A DNA stretch of 62,500 nucleotides from the NCBI RefSeq assembly GCF_016695175.1, contig NZ_CP068023.1, positions 3,817,501-3,880,000 of the forward strand, written 5' to 3'. The DNA comes from Pseudoalteromonas sp. GCY (GTDB lineage: Bacteria > Pseudomonadota > Gammaproteobacteria > Enterobacterales > Alteromonadaceae). Shown here piece after piece: positions 49,536 to 58,418 of the stretch. The notes below the pieces were generated by a model. That model was not told the DNA's origin and ran no database searches. It saw only the letters and a program-made list of their open reading frames with translations. The translations under genes and the position numbers were made by a program. Position 1 is the first letter of the stretch, and every line of letters begins with the position of its first letter.

Positions 49536-49898
49536 CTATCTTATGACTTTTTTCAATACCGCTAGTAGTTGTTCAGGGTTGAATGGCTTCACTATCCAAC
49601 CTGTTGCTCCCGCCGCTTTACCTTCTGTTTTTTTATCTAACCCCGACTCAGTTGTCAGCATTAGTAAAGGGGTGAACTTATAGTTGGGTAAGCTGCGCAG
49701 CTCTTTAATAAGTGTGATCCCATCCATTACAGGCATGTTTACATCAGAGATCACAGCATCGAACCCTTGTTGCTTGGCAATAGATAGCGCTTCACTGCCA
49801 TCTTTGGCTTCCGTGACATCAAAACCTGCTTTTTTCAAAGTAAAGCCAACCATTTGGCGCATTGACGCCGAATCATCCACAGCTAAAATCTTTTTCAT
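49536..49898 (-). CDS. cheY: chemotaxis response regulator CheY
   Basis: A single receiver domain of 120 residues with the acid pocket DD at 8-9, phospho-acceptor D52 in VISDVNMP, the switch Thr in LMLTTESG and Lys in WIVKPFNP. I chose ATG 49898 for the AAGAGG ribosome site 5 bases upstream; a GTG two codons earlier is in frame. Whether it acts on a flagellar motor or on another output cannot be told. No cheZ is present. Confidence 0.94.
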   Translation of the reverse strand: MKKILAVDDSASMRQMVGFTLKKAGFDVTEAKDGSEALSIAKQQGFDAVISDVNMPVMDGITLIKELRSLPNYKFTPLLMLTTESGLDKKTEGKAAGATGWIVKPFNPEQLLAVLKKVIR

Positions 49899-49907
49899 AT
49901 TCACCTC

Positions 49908-50180
49908 TTAATTTTCAATACTATGGAATAAATAATGGGTTAATCCCAACTCATTTACCGCCTGCGCTAAAGCGTCACTTTCACCATGCCATACAATTTT
50001 ATGTTCTAACGAGAGCAAGTGTTTCTGCACGGCACAGAGCAGTTGTATAGATGCTGTGTCGGCTCTTTGCACTTCACTAATATCAATCGTGATGTCTGAT
50101 GTTTCCATAGAGTCTTGGAAAATCTGATGGTACAGGCTTTCCACATGGTTAATCGCCATTTCAGGTGGAAGTTTCAACAT
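49908..50180 (-). CDS. STAS-domain protein, first gene of the che operon
   Basis: A 90-residue STAS domain of the anti-sigma-factor-antagonist type. The segment ITIDISEVQRADTASIQLL contains the conserved loop with Asp and Ser where such proteins can be phosphorylated. It precedes cheY by 9 bp. STAS proteins at the head of che clusters of this kind are known in marine gammaproteobacteria, but their role is unclear. A lipid-transport (MlaB-like) job is less likely in this context. Confidence 0.8.
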   Translation of the reverse strand: MLKLPPEMAINHVESLYHQIFQDSMETSDITIDISEVQRADTASIQLLCAVQKHLLSLEHKIVWHGESDALAQAVNELGLTHYLFHSIEN

Positions 50181-50303
50181 GAGCTGAAGACTATCCTTGT
50201 AAAAATGAGTAATAAAATTAGCTTAGACCGTGATGGTAAAAATGCCACAAAGATTGATTAAAAATCCGCAAATAATTAAAGCGTTAGAGGTAAGATAGTA
50301 CAG

Positions 50304-50327
50304 CGACACTGGAGTCGACCAGTGTCG
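50304..50327. repeat. perfect 9-bp inverted repeat (possible terminator of the cox operon)
   Basis: CGACACTGG pairs with CCAGTGTCG around AGTCGA, 8 bp past the stop of sco. No T-run follows on the minus strand, so this is either a weak terminator, an mRNA-end stabilising hairpin or an operator for the STAS-che operon. The rest of 50181-50335 shows no gene. Confidence 0.5.
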
Positions 50328-50335
50328 ATATAAGA

Positions 50336-50929
50336 CTAATTGATGATCTTCTCTAGGTCAGCGAGAAGTAGTTTGTCATCGATTGTAGGGACAGCTCCAG
50401 CTGTGTGTGTAGGTTTGAAAATAGCCTCAAGCTGACCTTTTGGGTTAATTAATGCTACAGACGCACTATGATCAACATAATACTCTTCTGTCTGTTCCTG
50501 ATTTATTGCGTAGATTAAACCTAGATCTCTCACAAAAGGAAATAAAGCCGAATGCTCGGCAGATACCGCTTTAAAATCAGGATCAAAGTGCTTGATGTAG
50601 GCCAAACGCTTCTCTTCAGTATCTCGGTTAGGATCGACCGATACAAACCATACTTGTAAGTCACTTTTGTTTTTTACGGATTGATATACGTGAGTTAATT
50701 TCAACAGCGTCATAGGACACACGTCGGGACAGCTGGTGTAACCCAAAAATAGCAAGTTCCATTTATCGGTAAAGTCTTGGTTTGAGACTACCTCACCGTA
50801 TTGATCCTTTAATTCAAACGCTTTAACTTCCTTAGGCTTAGGGTACCAAACCACTTTTTCCGACACATCTGGCGCAGGCCCACAACCAAACAGAATTAAC
50901 ATAGAGATAATTAAGATAAATTTTTTCAT
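50336..50929 (-). CDS. SCO1/SenC family copper chaperone lipoprotein
   Basis: A thioredoxin-fold protein that delivers copper to, or reduces, the CuA site of cytochrome oxidase. It has 197 residues and a lipobox (ILFGC, Cys16), so it is membrane-anchored on the periplasmic side. The copper ligands are the CPDVC pair in GYTSCPDVCPMTLL and the His in YYVDHSASVAL. It is the last gene of the cox operon and overlaps ctaB by 4 bp. Confidence 0.93.
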   Translation of the reverse strand: MKKFILIISMLILFGCGPAPDVSEKVVWYPKPKEVKAFELKDQYGEVVSNQDFTDKWNLLFLGYTSCPDVCPMTLLKLTHVYQSVKNKSDLQVWFVSVDPNRDTEEKRLAYIKHFDPDFKAVSAEHSALFPFVRDLGLIYAINQEQTEEYYVDHSASVALINPKGQLEAIFKPTHTAGAVPTIDDKLLLADLEKIIN

Positions 50930-51825
50930 ATAAATGCTTTATCCACAAAGAGTGCAATGAACACTATCAAAAGATGCCAGATAGAGAAATAAAATACCCT
51001 CATAGCATACTCTAAACTATTTGTTCTCATAAGCTTTGTGGCTTTGTAAATAAAAGCGACATTTGCCATGCCAGAGACCAACAAATAGATCCAACCAGAC
51101 ATTCCCACCAGGTAAGGCAGCAAACAGACTAAAGTTAAAATGATGGTATAAAATAGCACACAGAGTTTTGTAAATTCGTTTCCATGCGTTACTGGTAACA
51201 TGGGGACTTCGGCTTTTTCGTAGTCTCGTTTACGAGCAATAGCTAATGCCCAAAAGTGGGGAGGTGTCCAAGCAAAAATGATCATTACTAACAACCAAGG
51301 CTCTGCACCAAGCTGACCTGTCTCACTGACCCAACCTAACAGAGGTGGCATCGCTCCTGCTAACCCCCCTATTACTATGTTTTGAGGGGTTGCGCGCTTT
51401 AACAATAACGTATAAACCACGGCATAACCGAATAGCGCGGCTAAGGTGAGTAGCGCACATAACTGATTGGCGAAAATAGTTAACAGAGCATAACCGGAAA
51501 TTGCGAGGCCCGTCGCAAAGATTAAAGCTGATGATACAGAAACGGAGTCTGTCGCTAACGGTCGGTTTCGTGTTCGTGCCATCTTTTTATCTATTTCTCT
51601 ATCCACGATATGATTTACAGCTGCTGCACTACTTGAAAGTAAACCAATGCCAAACAAACTCATTACTTGTGCCAATAATGTTTTATCACTTTGTGGTGCT
51701 AACATCATCCCGACCCACGCAGTAATCACCAACATACATACTACTTTGAACTTACACATGCCAAAGTAGGCTTTGAATAGCGTAGTTGCTTTTTGGAGCT
51801 CTGAAAAATTAGTTAATTGAAGCAT
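50926..51825 (-). CDS. ctaB: protoheme IX farnesyltransferase (heme O synthase)
   Basis: An integral membrane prenyltransferase of 299 residues making heme O from heme B and farnesyl diphosphate. The metal-binding motif NHIVDREIDKKMARTRNRPL is near 67-86 and a second Asp-containing loop is KRDYEKAEVPML. About eight membrane segments. It overlaps ctaA by 17 bp, so heme O and heme A synthesis are coupled. Confidence 0.95.
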   Translation of the reverse strand: MLQLTNFSELQKATTLFKAYFGMCKFKVVCMLVITAWVGMMLAPQSDKTLLAQVMSLFGIGLLSSSAAAVNHIVDREIDKKMARTRNRPLATDSVSVSSALIFATGLAISGYALLTIFANQLCALLTLAALFGYAVVYTLLLKRATPQNIVIGGLAGAMPPLLGWVSETGQLGAEPWLLVMIIFAWTPPHFWALAIARKRDYEKAEVPMLPVTHGNEFTKLCVLFYTIILTLVCLLPYLVGMSGWIYLLVSGMANVAFIYKATKLMRTNSLEYAMRVFYFSIWHLLIVFIALFVDKAFI

Positions 51826-52822
51826 ATTTCACCCCTATTTTTTGCGCCAAGCTGATAAAAAAGCACAATCTCACCATTGCTAATAACACCATAGCTGCCA
51901 TGAAGTTATGGAATAGTGTCAACAACAGAGGAAACTGGAAATGTACTATTGCAGCCCCCACCAAAACTTGTATAGAAACTAAAGCTAAAACGACAAGCGC
52001 TGAGTGTCGGAGTACTCGGTTTTGGCTTGCTTTAAGCAATGGCCAGCATGCTGCAAGTAGCATTAAAACGGTAATAACTGCCCATATCCGATGGATAAAG
52101 TGAATAGATACTCTAGATTCGAACGGTAACACTCCAAACTCGTAAGTCGCTGAAGCTTCTGGAAGCGTAAATAAGCTCTGCCAAGAGAAGAGTTGCAGAT
52201 TGTCACATAGTGGCAGCCCCGTACAATGTGGAGCAGCATAATTGGCTGCAAGCCACCCGCCAAGCGCAATTTGTATAATCAACACACCGAGAGCCACATA
52301 ACATAAGCGATAGGTAAGCTTAGTTACACTAGCAGTAATAGTGGTGTATTTCAGCCTTAAAACCAATAACACCAGCAATGCTAGAATACTAAATCCCCCT
52401 AGTAAATGACCCATCACGATGACTGGCTGTAAATTCATCGTCACGGTCCACATCCCAAGCGCCCCTTGAAATAACACAAGCAATAGCAGTAAGTAGTAGT
52501 GTCGATTAGGGCTTTCTATTTTTTGCTTTTTGAACAGCCTTATGCATGCAAGTGCCAAAATAAGTAATCCAAGGAAGCTGGCAAAATAGCGATGGATCAT
52601 TTCAATCCAAGCTTTTTCTGCTTCCACTTCTAAATGTGGAAAGTTGTCTTTAGCAGCAGATAATTCATGACTCTCATTTGGTACTGTTAAGAAGCCGTAA
52701 CATCCAGGCCAATCTGGACACCCAAGTCCCGCATCACTTAAACGTGTGAAAGCGCCAAGTGTCACTACAGTTATTGCGACGAAACAGGCAAATATTGCGA
52801 TTTTTATTCTTACCTTGGACAT
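51809..52822 (-). CDS. ctaA: heme A synthase CtaA
   Basis: A membrane oxygenase of 337 residues that converts heme O to heme A. It has eight membrane helices in two homologous bundles; the heme-ligand histidines lie in WIEMIHRYFAS, VMGHLLGG, HFIHRIWAV and LFHNFMAAM. The extracellular cysteine motifs GLGCPDWPGCYG and HCTGLPLC are present. It lies between a small cox-linked gene and ctaB. Confidence 0.95.
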   Translation of the reverse strand: MSKVRIKIAIFACFVAITVVTLGAFTRLSDAGLGCPDWPGCYGFLTVPNESHELSAAKDNFPHLEVEAEKAWIEMIHRYFASFLGLLILALACIRLFKKQKIESPNRHYYLLLLLVLFQGALGMWTVTMNLQPVIVMGHLLGGFSILALLVLLVLRLKYTTITASVTKLTYRLCYVALGVLIIQIALGGWLAANYAAPHCTGLPLCDNLQLFSWQSLFTLPEASATYEFGVLPFESRVSIHFIHRIWAVITVLMLLAACWPLLKASQNRVLRHSALVVLALVSIQVLVGAAIVHFQFPLLLTLFHNFMAAMVLLAMVRLCFFISLAQKIGVKYASIN

Positions 52823-52831
52823 ATTTACCTC

Positions 52832-53323
52832 CTAACTTGAACGAGAGTAGTTCAATAATTTTTTCAGATCACTCAGTAGCCCTTTTTGTACACTTCGCAT
52901 TTCTTCTAAGCTTGCTACTGGTGCATACTTAAGTACAAATAACCCTGTTTTATCAACCAAATAGAGGTAGTTGTCGTCTAACTGGTTGAGGTATATCGGC
53001 AAAGAAGTAGCGTACTCAATACCTTTTTCATTTCGCTCTTGTAATACCACAAGCGATACTTTCTGCTGGTTTTTCCCCAGCGCTAAATATAAATTAGGTA
53101 AGCTATCTAGTAGTAAAGAACATTGCTTATTACACTGCTTTGGTCGCTGATAAACGATACTCCACTCAGTATCTAAAACCAGCTCTGATTGGCGAACCTC
53201 CTGACTTAAAAATTCACCGTGATTAGTCGTGCTATGTGGTATCCAGCCGACCTTCAGGGCAACAAATGCCAACAGTAAGGGGAATACGAACAGCCCTATA
53301 AACCATCCCGCACTTCTAGACAT
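52832..53323 (-). CDS. cox-cluster hypothetical membrane protein
   Basis: A 163-residue protein with one N-terminal membrane helix (FIGLFVFPLLLAFVALKVGW) and a periplasmic domain with LLDTEWSIVYQRPKQCNKQCSLLLDSL (cysteines in CNKQC) and YLVDKTGLFVLKYAP. This matches the conserved gene found between surf1 and ctaA in Alteromonadales and Vibrio cox operons. The CxxxC and thioredoxin-like layout suggest a copper or redox role (inference). ATG 53323 has an AGGAG site; the longer start lies inside surf1. Confidence 0.8.
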   Translation of the reverse strand: MSRSAGWFIGLFVFPLLLAFVALKVGWIPHSTTNHGEFLSQEVRQSELVLDTEWSIVYQRPKQCNKQCSLLLDSLPNLYLALGKNQQKVSLVVLQERNEKGIEYATSLPIYLNQLDDNYLYLVDKTGLFVLKYAPVASLEEMRSVQKGLLSDLKKLLNYSRSS

Positions 53324-54044
53324 TTTTATTCTCCTTTTTTGAAAGTTTCCAGCCAATTACTACCGCGGCCAAGGCAATAAGCAACCACTGCAAAGCATAA
53401 GCTTCATGTTTTTGCGGTGACATTACTATCGGTTGATAATGGGGCTCAGTCCCAGCTAGTCTGTTTTTAGTCATGTAGGCAATTAGAGGTAAAAGAGGTT
53501 TACCTGACTCCGCAGATAAGTAATCAACATCAATATACTGGATCACAGATTGTTTTGTTGCCTCCTCTGCCGCAGACTTAGCTAAGGTGAACCGCTTACT
53601 AGCACCAGATTTGATATAGACAGGTAGAGAGACACTACCACTTGGAAGAGAGTAAACGGTAGGTACGCGACTAGCCTGCTGTGGCACAAAGCCTAAGTTC
53701 ACAGCTAGATACTCATCAGTTTCGGAAATTTTAATAATGCCAATTACATCAAAACCGACTCGGCCTTTCACGACTTGATTATCTAAATACCAAACCGCAT
53801 CGCCTACAAAACTCCCTGTAATCGACACTTCAGCATTAACATATTGAGTGAGCGGCTGGGATGTTACTTGCTGCTCATTAGCAACGCCTAGCGATTTTTC
53901 AATCTCAATTTTATGCTGCAACACATGTTTTTGTTGTGCTCTTTGCCACTGCCAATAAGAGAGCGAGCCACATAAGAGAACAACGATTAATGCTGCCAAT
54001 ATGGGGGGTTTTGATCTACCTTTAAAAAGTGCACCTAAATCCAT
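53316..54044 (-). CDS. SURF1 family cytochrome oxidase assembly protein
   Basis: A 242-residue protein with two membrane helices at the ends (PPILAALIVVLLCGSLSYWQW and WLLIALAAVVIGWKL) and a periplasmic beta domain, the SURF1 layout. SURF1 inserts or holds heme A for subunit I. The motifs QWQRAQQK, VWYLDNQVVKGRVGFDVI and HYQPIVMSPQKHEAYALQW are typical. It overlaps the next gene by 8 bp. Confidence 0.93.
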   Translation of the reverse strand: MDLGALFKGRSKPPILAALIVVLLCGSLSYWQWQRAQQKHVLQHKIEIEKSLGVANEQQVTSQPLTQYVNAEVSITGSFVGDAVWYLDNQVVKGRVGFDVIGIIKISETDEYLAVNLGFVPQQASRVPTVYSLPSGSVSLPVYIKSGASKRFTLAKSAAEEATKQSVIQYIDVDYLSAESGKPLLPLIAYMTKNRLAGTEPHYQPIVMSPQKHEAYALQWLLIALAAVVIGWKLSKKENKNV

Positions 54045-54056
54045 CGGACACCCCTT

Positions 54057-54353
54057 ATGATTAAAATTATTATTGTTGTATTGCTACTACTCGTTTTTCT
54101 AAATCTATTTAGAGCTATGCTAGTCATGCTCAAGTCAGAGCAACAAGAGTCGATGGCGAGGCTATTGCAACAAAGAGTTTATGCATCAATAGCTGTCGTA
54201 CTTCTAATCTGCCTTGCTGCTCAATTTGGCTTTATAAAACTACACTCTTCACCCGTTGTTACAACACATAAACAAATACAAACAGGCACAACCAAACAAC
54301 ATCAACAAAATGCCAATACCAAGCCCCAGCTTGAAAAGCAAAGTGGTTCTTAG
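54057..54353 (+). CDS. DUF2909 family twin-TM protein, antisense to the coxC end
   Basis: A 98-residue protein on the strand opposite to the cox operon. It starts MIKIIIVVLLLLVFLNLFRAML, then a basic linker LQQRVYASIAV and a second helix, which is the DUF2909 pattern. This gene is common beside coxC and surf1 in gammaproteobacteria. The last 38 residues are a polar Gln/Lys/Thr-rich tail not typical of the family; its codons lie opposite the coxC 3' end over 95 bp. The function is unknown. Confidence 0.72.
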   Translation: MIKIIIVVLLLLVFLNLFRAMLVMLKSEQQESMARLLQQRVYASIAVVLLICLAAQFGFIKLHSSPVVTTHKQIQTGTTKQHQQNANTKPQLEKQSGS

Positions 54354-55134
54354 CGGTAAAGTGCCCCTTCAACACCCTGATCCATATAACAAAAAGAATG
54401 ATCGCGCCAAGTGTGACATGAAAGCCATGAAATCCTGTCAGTAGAAAGAATGTATTACCGTAAACCCCCGACTGGAGAGTTAACCCTAGATCTTGATAAG
54501 CGTGAATATACTCTTCCACTTGCAAGGTTAAGAATGCGACGCCAAGTACTACTGTTAATCCTAAGAACGCCTTCACTTTCGCCCGTTGCTCTTTTTCTAA
54601 AGCTACATGAGCAAAGCTAAGAGTTACTGATGATGCTAATAGAATAATCGTATTGATCAGCGGAAGTCCCTGCCAACCCATTGCTTGAGTGACAGTTCCA
54701 TCTGGAGTTGTGAGCAATGGCCATACAGCTTCAAATTGAGGCCATAAAACCTCGTTGGTGCTGGCGTTATTACTTGCACCGCCTAACCACGGCACAGCTA
54801 TCATTCGTGCATAAAAAAGTGCACCAAAAAAAGCAGCAAAAAACATAACCTCGGAAAAGATAAACCATCCCATTCCTTGCTTGAACGAACGATCCATTTG
54901 GGCCGAATATAGTCCAGTTTGAGATTCTTGGATCACATTCCTGAACCAACCAAAAATCATATAGATCAGCACAGCAATACCCACGAGCAGTAGCATTACT
55001 CCGCTATTACTGTTTGATTTAAGTTGAATAATCGTTAGGCCAGCGCCAACAGCGATAAAGAAAAGTGCAAAAGCCCCGACGATTGGCCATGGACTTTGCT
55101 CAGGCACGTAATATTTTTCTTGTTCATGGTTCAT
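54259..55134 (-). CDS. coxC: cytochrome c oxidase subunit III
   Basis: A 291-residue membrane subunit with seven helices. The family motifs are present: EVMFFAAFFGALFYAR, HVALEKEQ, YGNTFFLLTGFHGFHVTLG and GAWYWHFVDVVWLCLF near the end. An insert of about 35 residues (LGGASNNASTNEVLWPQFEA) after the first helices is typical of marine gammaproteobacteria. It overlaps ctaG by 11 bp at its start and the opposite-strand DUF2909 gene at its end. Confidence 0.96.
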   Translation of the reverse strand: MNHEQEKYYVPEQSPWPIVGAFALFFIAVGAGLTIIQLKSNSNSGVMLLLVGIAVLIYMIFGWFRNVIQESQTGLYSAQMDRSFKQGMGWFIFSEVMFFAAFFGALFYARMIAVPWLGGASNNASTNEVLWPQFEAVWPLLTTPDGTVTQAMGWQGLPLINTIILLASSVTLSFAHVALEKEQRAKVKAFLGLTVVLGVAFLTLQVEEYIHAYQDLGLTLQSGVYGNTFFLLTGFHGFHVTLGAIILFVIWIRVLKGHFTAKNHFAFQAGAWYWHFVDVVWLCLFVFVYVL

Positions 55135-55702
55135 ATTTGAACTCCTCTAGAGCGGCTAGCATATTCAGTCCATCACTGTCTTGTTTGCTAACTCGTTCTG
55201 TAATATCAAACAACGTATATGAAAGCGTGAGTTCCTCAACATCACTTGGGAGCTCCGTATCTACATAGAACCTCAAGACAAACTCAACTTCTTCTTTGCC
55301 TTTCATTGGTTGCTGATCAAAACAAAAGCAGGCCATTTTGTGTAAATACTTTGCAGCTTTCCCTGGGGACACTGAAGGGATCGCTTGCAACACACGCTCA
55401 CTATCACTCAAGTTTTTTGCAATAAATTTGACATCGGTTAGCTTACCTGGTGTAACCCTAACCGAATGCTCGACTGCATCGACCTTAAATGGCGCCTGGC
55501 TTTGACTATGCGTTGTGAAGCTCACATCTACTTGTCGACTTTGTGCAATTGACTCGCTCTGCTTTGCGATTTCCATGGATGGCTTACCATTTAGACCTGT
55601 GACATCACAAAAAACGTCGTATAGAGGAACCAGCGCAAAGGCAAAAGCAAACATGCCTAGCGTCAACAAAATAAGCTTCTTAAGCAGGCGTCCATGTTGC
55701 AT
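55124..55702 (-). CDS. ctaG: cytochrome c oxidase assembly protein CtaG (Cox11)
   Basis: A membrane-anchored copper chaperone that inserts CuB into subunit I. It has 192 residues with one N-terminal helix (LILLTLGMFAFAFALVPLYDVFC), the copper motif MACFCFDQQ and LRFYVDTELP further on. It overlaps coxA by one base, placing it next to its substrate. Confidence 0.95.
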   Translation of the reverse strand: MQHGRLLKKLILLTLGMFAFAFALVPLYDVFCDVTGLNGKPSMEIAKQSESIAQSRQVDVSFTTHSQSQAPFKVDAVEHSVRVTPGKLTDVKFIAKNLSDSERVLQAIPSVSPGKAAKYLHKMACFCFDQQPMKGKEEVEFVLRFYVDTELPSDVEELTLSYTLFDITERVSKQDSDGLNMLAALEEFKYEP

Positions 55703-57276
55703 TACTTAATCTCCGGTGGCGTTGAAAAGGTATGATAAGGAGCAGGAGATGGTATTTGCCACTCTAATCCTTCTGCCCCATCCCAGACTTTCCCAGGGGC
55801 CTGTTCTCCACCTTTTATACATTTATAAACTACTGCAACAAACAACAGTTGAGAAAGACCAAAAGCAAATCCTCCAATACTAATGATCGCGTTGAAATCA
55901 GCGAACTGTAGAGCATAATCAGGGATCCGCCTTGGCATGCCAGCAAGACCAACAAAGTGCATTGGGAAGAACAATACGTTCACACTAACCAAGGAGAGCC
56001 AAAAGTGAAATTTAGCCAATCTAATATCAAACATGTGCCCCGTCCACTTTGGTAACCAATAATATGCAGCGGCCATTATTGAAAACACAGCTCCTGTGAC
56101 CAACACGTAATGGAAATGCGCGACAACGAAGTAGGTATCGTGATATTGGAAATCTGCGGGTGTAATCGCTAACATCAAGCCGGAAAATCCACCAATTGTG
56201 AAAAGTACGATAAATGCAATGGCAAAAAGCATCGGCACTTCAAAACTAATGGCACCTCGCCACATTGTAGCCACCCAGTTGAAAACCTTAACGCCAGTAG
56301 GCACTGAAATGAGCATAGTTGCATACATAAAAAACAACTCGGCAGCTAAAGGCATGCCGGTTGTAAACATATGGTGAGCCCAAACGACGAACGACAGCAG
56401 TGCAATTGAAGCGGTTGCATAAACCATTGATGCGTAGCCAAACAGTTTCTTTCTTGAAAATGTCGGTACTATCGTAGAGATTATGCCGAAAGCAGGTAAT
56501 ATCATGATATACACTTCAGGATGGCCAAAGAACCAGAATATATGCTGGAACATAACTGGATCACCACCACCTGCTGCATCAAAAAAGCTCGTTCCAAAGA
56601 ACTTGTCGGTCAATACCATAGTCACAGCGCCAGCGAGTACAGGCATAACAGCAATCAGAAGAAATGCAGTTATCAGCCAAGTCCAGACAAATAAAGGCAA
56701 CTTCATCCATGTCATACCTGGAGCTCTAAGATTGACTATGGTCACGATAACGTTGATAGCACCCATAATAGAGCTAATGCCCATTATATGGATCGCAAAC
56801 ACAAAAAATGCGGTATTGTCATTGCTGTACGTTGTAGATAGTGGCGCATAAAAAGTCCAACCGAAAGCAGGCCCACCGCCTTCTAAAAATAATGACATCA
56901 GTAAAATTGCAAATGCAAAGGGTAGTATCCAAAAACTCCAATTATTCATTCTCGGTAGCGCCATATCAGGAGCACCAATCATCATTGGGATCATCCAGTT
57001 GGCAAGACCAGTAAATGCGGGCATTACTGCGCCAAATACCATTATTAGTCCATGCACTGTCGTCATTTGATTAAAAAAATGCGGATCTACAAGCTGTAAC
57101 CCAGGCTGGAAAAGCTCGGCTCGGATCACCATCGCCATAGCACCGCCAATTAAAAACATGGTTAGTGAGAACAATAAATACAGTGTTCCAATGTCTTTAT
57201 GATTAGTGGTAAACAGCCAGCGCTTTAAGCCTTTGGGAGCCGTATGGTGTGAATGTTCTTCTACGATGGCACTCAT
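55702..57276 (-). CDS. coxA: cytochrome c oxidase subunit I
   Basis: The catalytic heme-copper subunit, 524 residues and 12 membrane helices. The ligands appear in MTTVHGLIMVF (low-spin heme), FWFFGHPEVYIMILPAFG (CuB His and the cross-linked Tyr), VWAHHMFTTG (two CuB His) and FVVAHFHYVL (heme His). The D-channel motif region MNNWSFWILP and K-channel residues place it in the A-type family. Electrons come from the CuA site in subunit II. Confidence 0.97.
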   Translation of the reverse strand: MSAIVEEHSHHTAPKGLKRWLFTTNHKDIGTLYLLFSLTMFLIGGAMAMVIRAELFQPGLQLVDPHFFNQMTTVHGLIMVFGAVMPAFTGLANWMIPMMIGAPDMALPRMNNWSFWILPFAFAILLMSLFLEGGGPAFGWTFYAPLSTTYSNDNTAFFVFAIHIMGISSIMGAINVIVTIVNLRAPGMTWMKLPLFVWTWLITAFLLIAVMPVLAGAVTMVLTDKFFGTSFFDAAGGGDPVMFQHIFWFFGHPEVYIMILPAFGIISTIVPTFSRKKLFGYASMVYATASIALLSFVVWAHHMFTTGMPLAAELFFMYATMLISVPTGVKVFNWVATMWRGAISFEVPMLFAIAFIVLFTIGGFSGLMLAITPADFQYHDTYFVVAHFHYVLVTGAVFSIMAAAYYWLPKWTGHMFDIRLAKFHFWLSLVSVNVLFFPMHFVGLAGMPRRIPDYALQFADFNAIISIGGFAFGLSQLLFVAVVYKCIKGGEQAPGKVWDGAEGLEWQIPSPAPYHTFSTPPEIK

Positions 57277-58418
57277 TACTTACTCTCCTCTAATGCATCT
57301 ATCTCACGCTGTATTTGGCTTGGCTGAATAACATCGCCTGTGTCATTACCCCAGCTATTTCTTTTATAGGTAATCACCCCCGCGATCTGCTTGATTGTTA
57401 ATTGCTTTGCAAAAGATTGCATCGCAGTTCCTGGACGACCTAAAAGCAAAATATCTATATGATCTTTAATATCTCCAGTGACGACTTTACTCCCTTTCAT
57501 TGCAGGGAAGACACCTGGTAGCCCAAGCCCCGTAGGTTGATGGCAAGCTGCACAATAAGCCATGTAAGTTTGTTCACCGACCTCCATTAACTCTTGTTTC
57601 GAAAGAGTTTGTTGGGCAACTGCTTGTGACTCGGCTTCTGCCTTTGCTTTTTCGGCTTTAGCATAGTTGAGCCAACTATCAAATTTATCAGGACTTACAG
57701 CCTCGACGACGACTGGCATAAAGCCGTGATCTTTGCCACATAATTCCGCACACTGCCCCCTATAAATTCCCTCATCGTTTACCTTAGTCCATGCCTCATT
57801 TATAAAGCCCGGATTGGCATCCTTCTTCACCGCAAAATCGGGCACCCACCAAGAATGGATGACATCATCTGAGGTCATCAAAAAGCGAACTTTCCTATCG
57901 GTGGGAATGACTAAATGCTTATCGACTTCAAGCAGGTAATTTTCATTTTTTTCTTTAAGGTCACTAATTTCATCTTTCGGAGTAGAGAGTAAAGAATAGA
58001 ACTCAACATCATGCCCCATGTACTCATAGTGCCATTTCCACTGAGAGCCTGTGACCTTAATGGTCAGATCAGCTTTACTCGTATCTTCCATAGCAATAAG
58101 CGTTTTTGTAGCTGGTATTGCCATACCAATGAGTATCAGGAAGGGAATAGCAGTCCAAAGTATTTCCACTTTGGTGCTTTCATGAAATTGCGCTGCAACA
58201 ACGCCTTTTGACTTTCTGTGTTTTATAAGCGCCCAAAACATAATCCCAAATACAATCACTCCAATGACGCAACATATTAGAAATATGGTCATGTGAAGCT
58301 CATACACTTGATGACTAATGTCTGTAACGCCTTGCCTCATATTGTAAGCGCTGTTAGCAAGTGAGGGCATGGCGATTAGCACTGCGATGAATGCTACAAC
58401 TAATCGACAAATTTTCAT
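57276..58418 (-). CDS. coxB: cytochrome c oxidase subunit II with fused cytochrome c domain
   Basis: The electron entry subunit, 380 residues, first gene of the operon. A signal peptide ends near SLANSA; two membrane helices follow (about 43-63 and 89-107). The CuA ligands are H188, C223, C227, H231 and M234. A C-terminal cytochrome c domain binds heme through C289-A-A-C292-H293, so this is a caa3-like enzyme. An Ala/Glu/Lys linker (about 253-275) joins the parts. GGAGACGTCAA before the ATG is a good ribosome site. Its stop overlaps the coxA start by one base. Confidence 0.97.
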   Translation of the reverse strand: MKICRLVVAFIAVLIAMPSLANSAYNMRQGVTDISHQVYELHMTIFLICCVIGVIVFGIMFWALIKHRKSKGVVAAQFHESTKVEILWTAIPFLILIGMAIPATKTLIAMEDTSKADLTIKVTGSQWKWHYEYMGHDVEFYSLLSTPKDEISDLKEKNENYLLEVDKHLVIPTDRKVRFLMTSDDVIHSWWVPDFAVKKDANPGFINEAWTKVNDEGIYRGQCAELCGKDHGFMPVVVEAVSPDKFDSWLNYAKAEKAKAEAESQAVAQQTLSKQELMEVGEQTYMAYCAACHQPTGLGLPGVFPAMKGSKVVTGDIKDHIDILLLGRPGTAMQSFAKQLTIKQIAGVITYKRNSWGNDTGDVIQPSQIQREIDALEESK

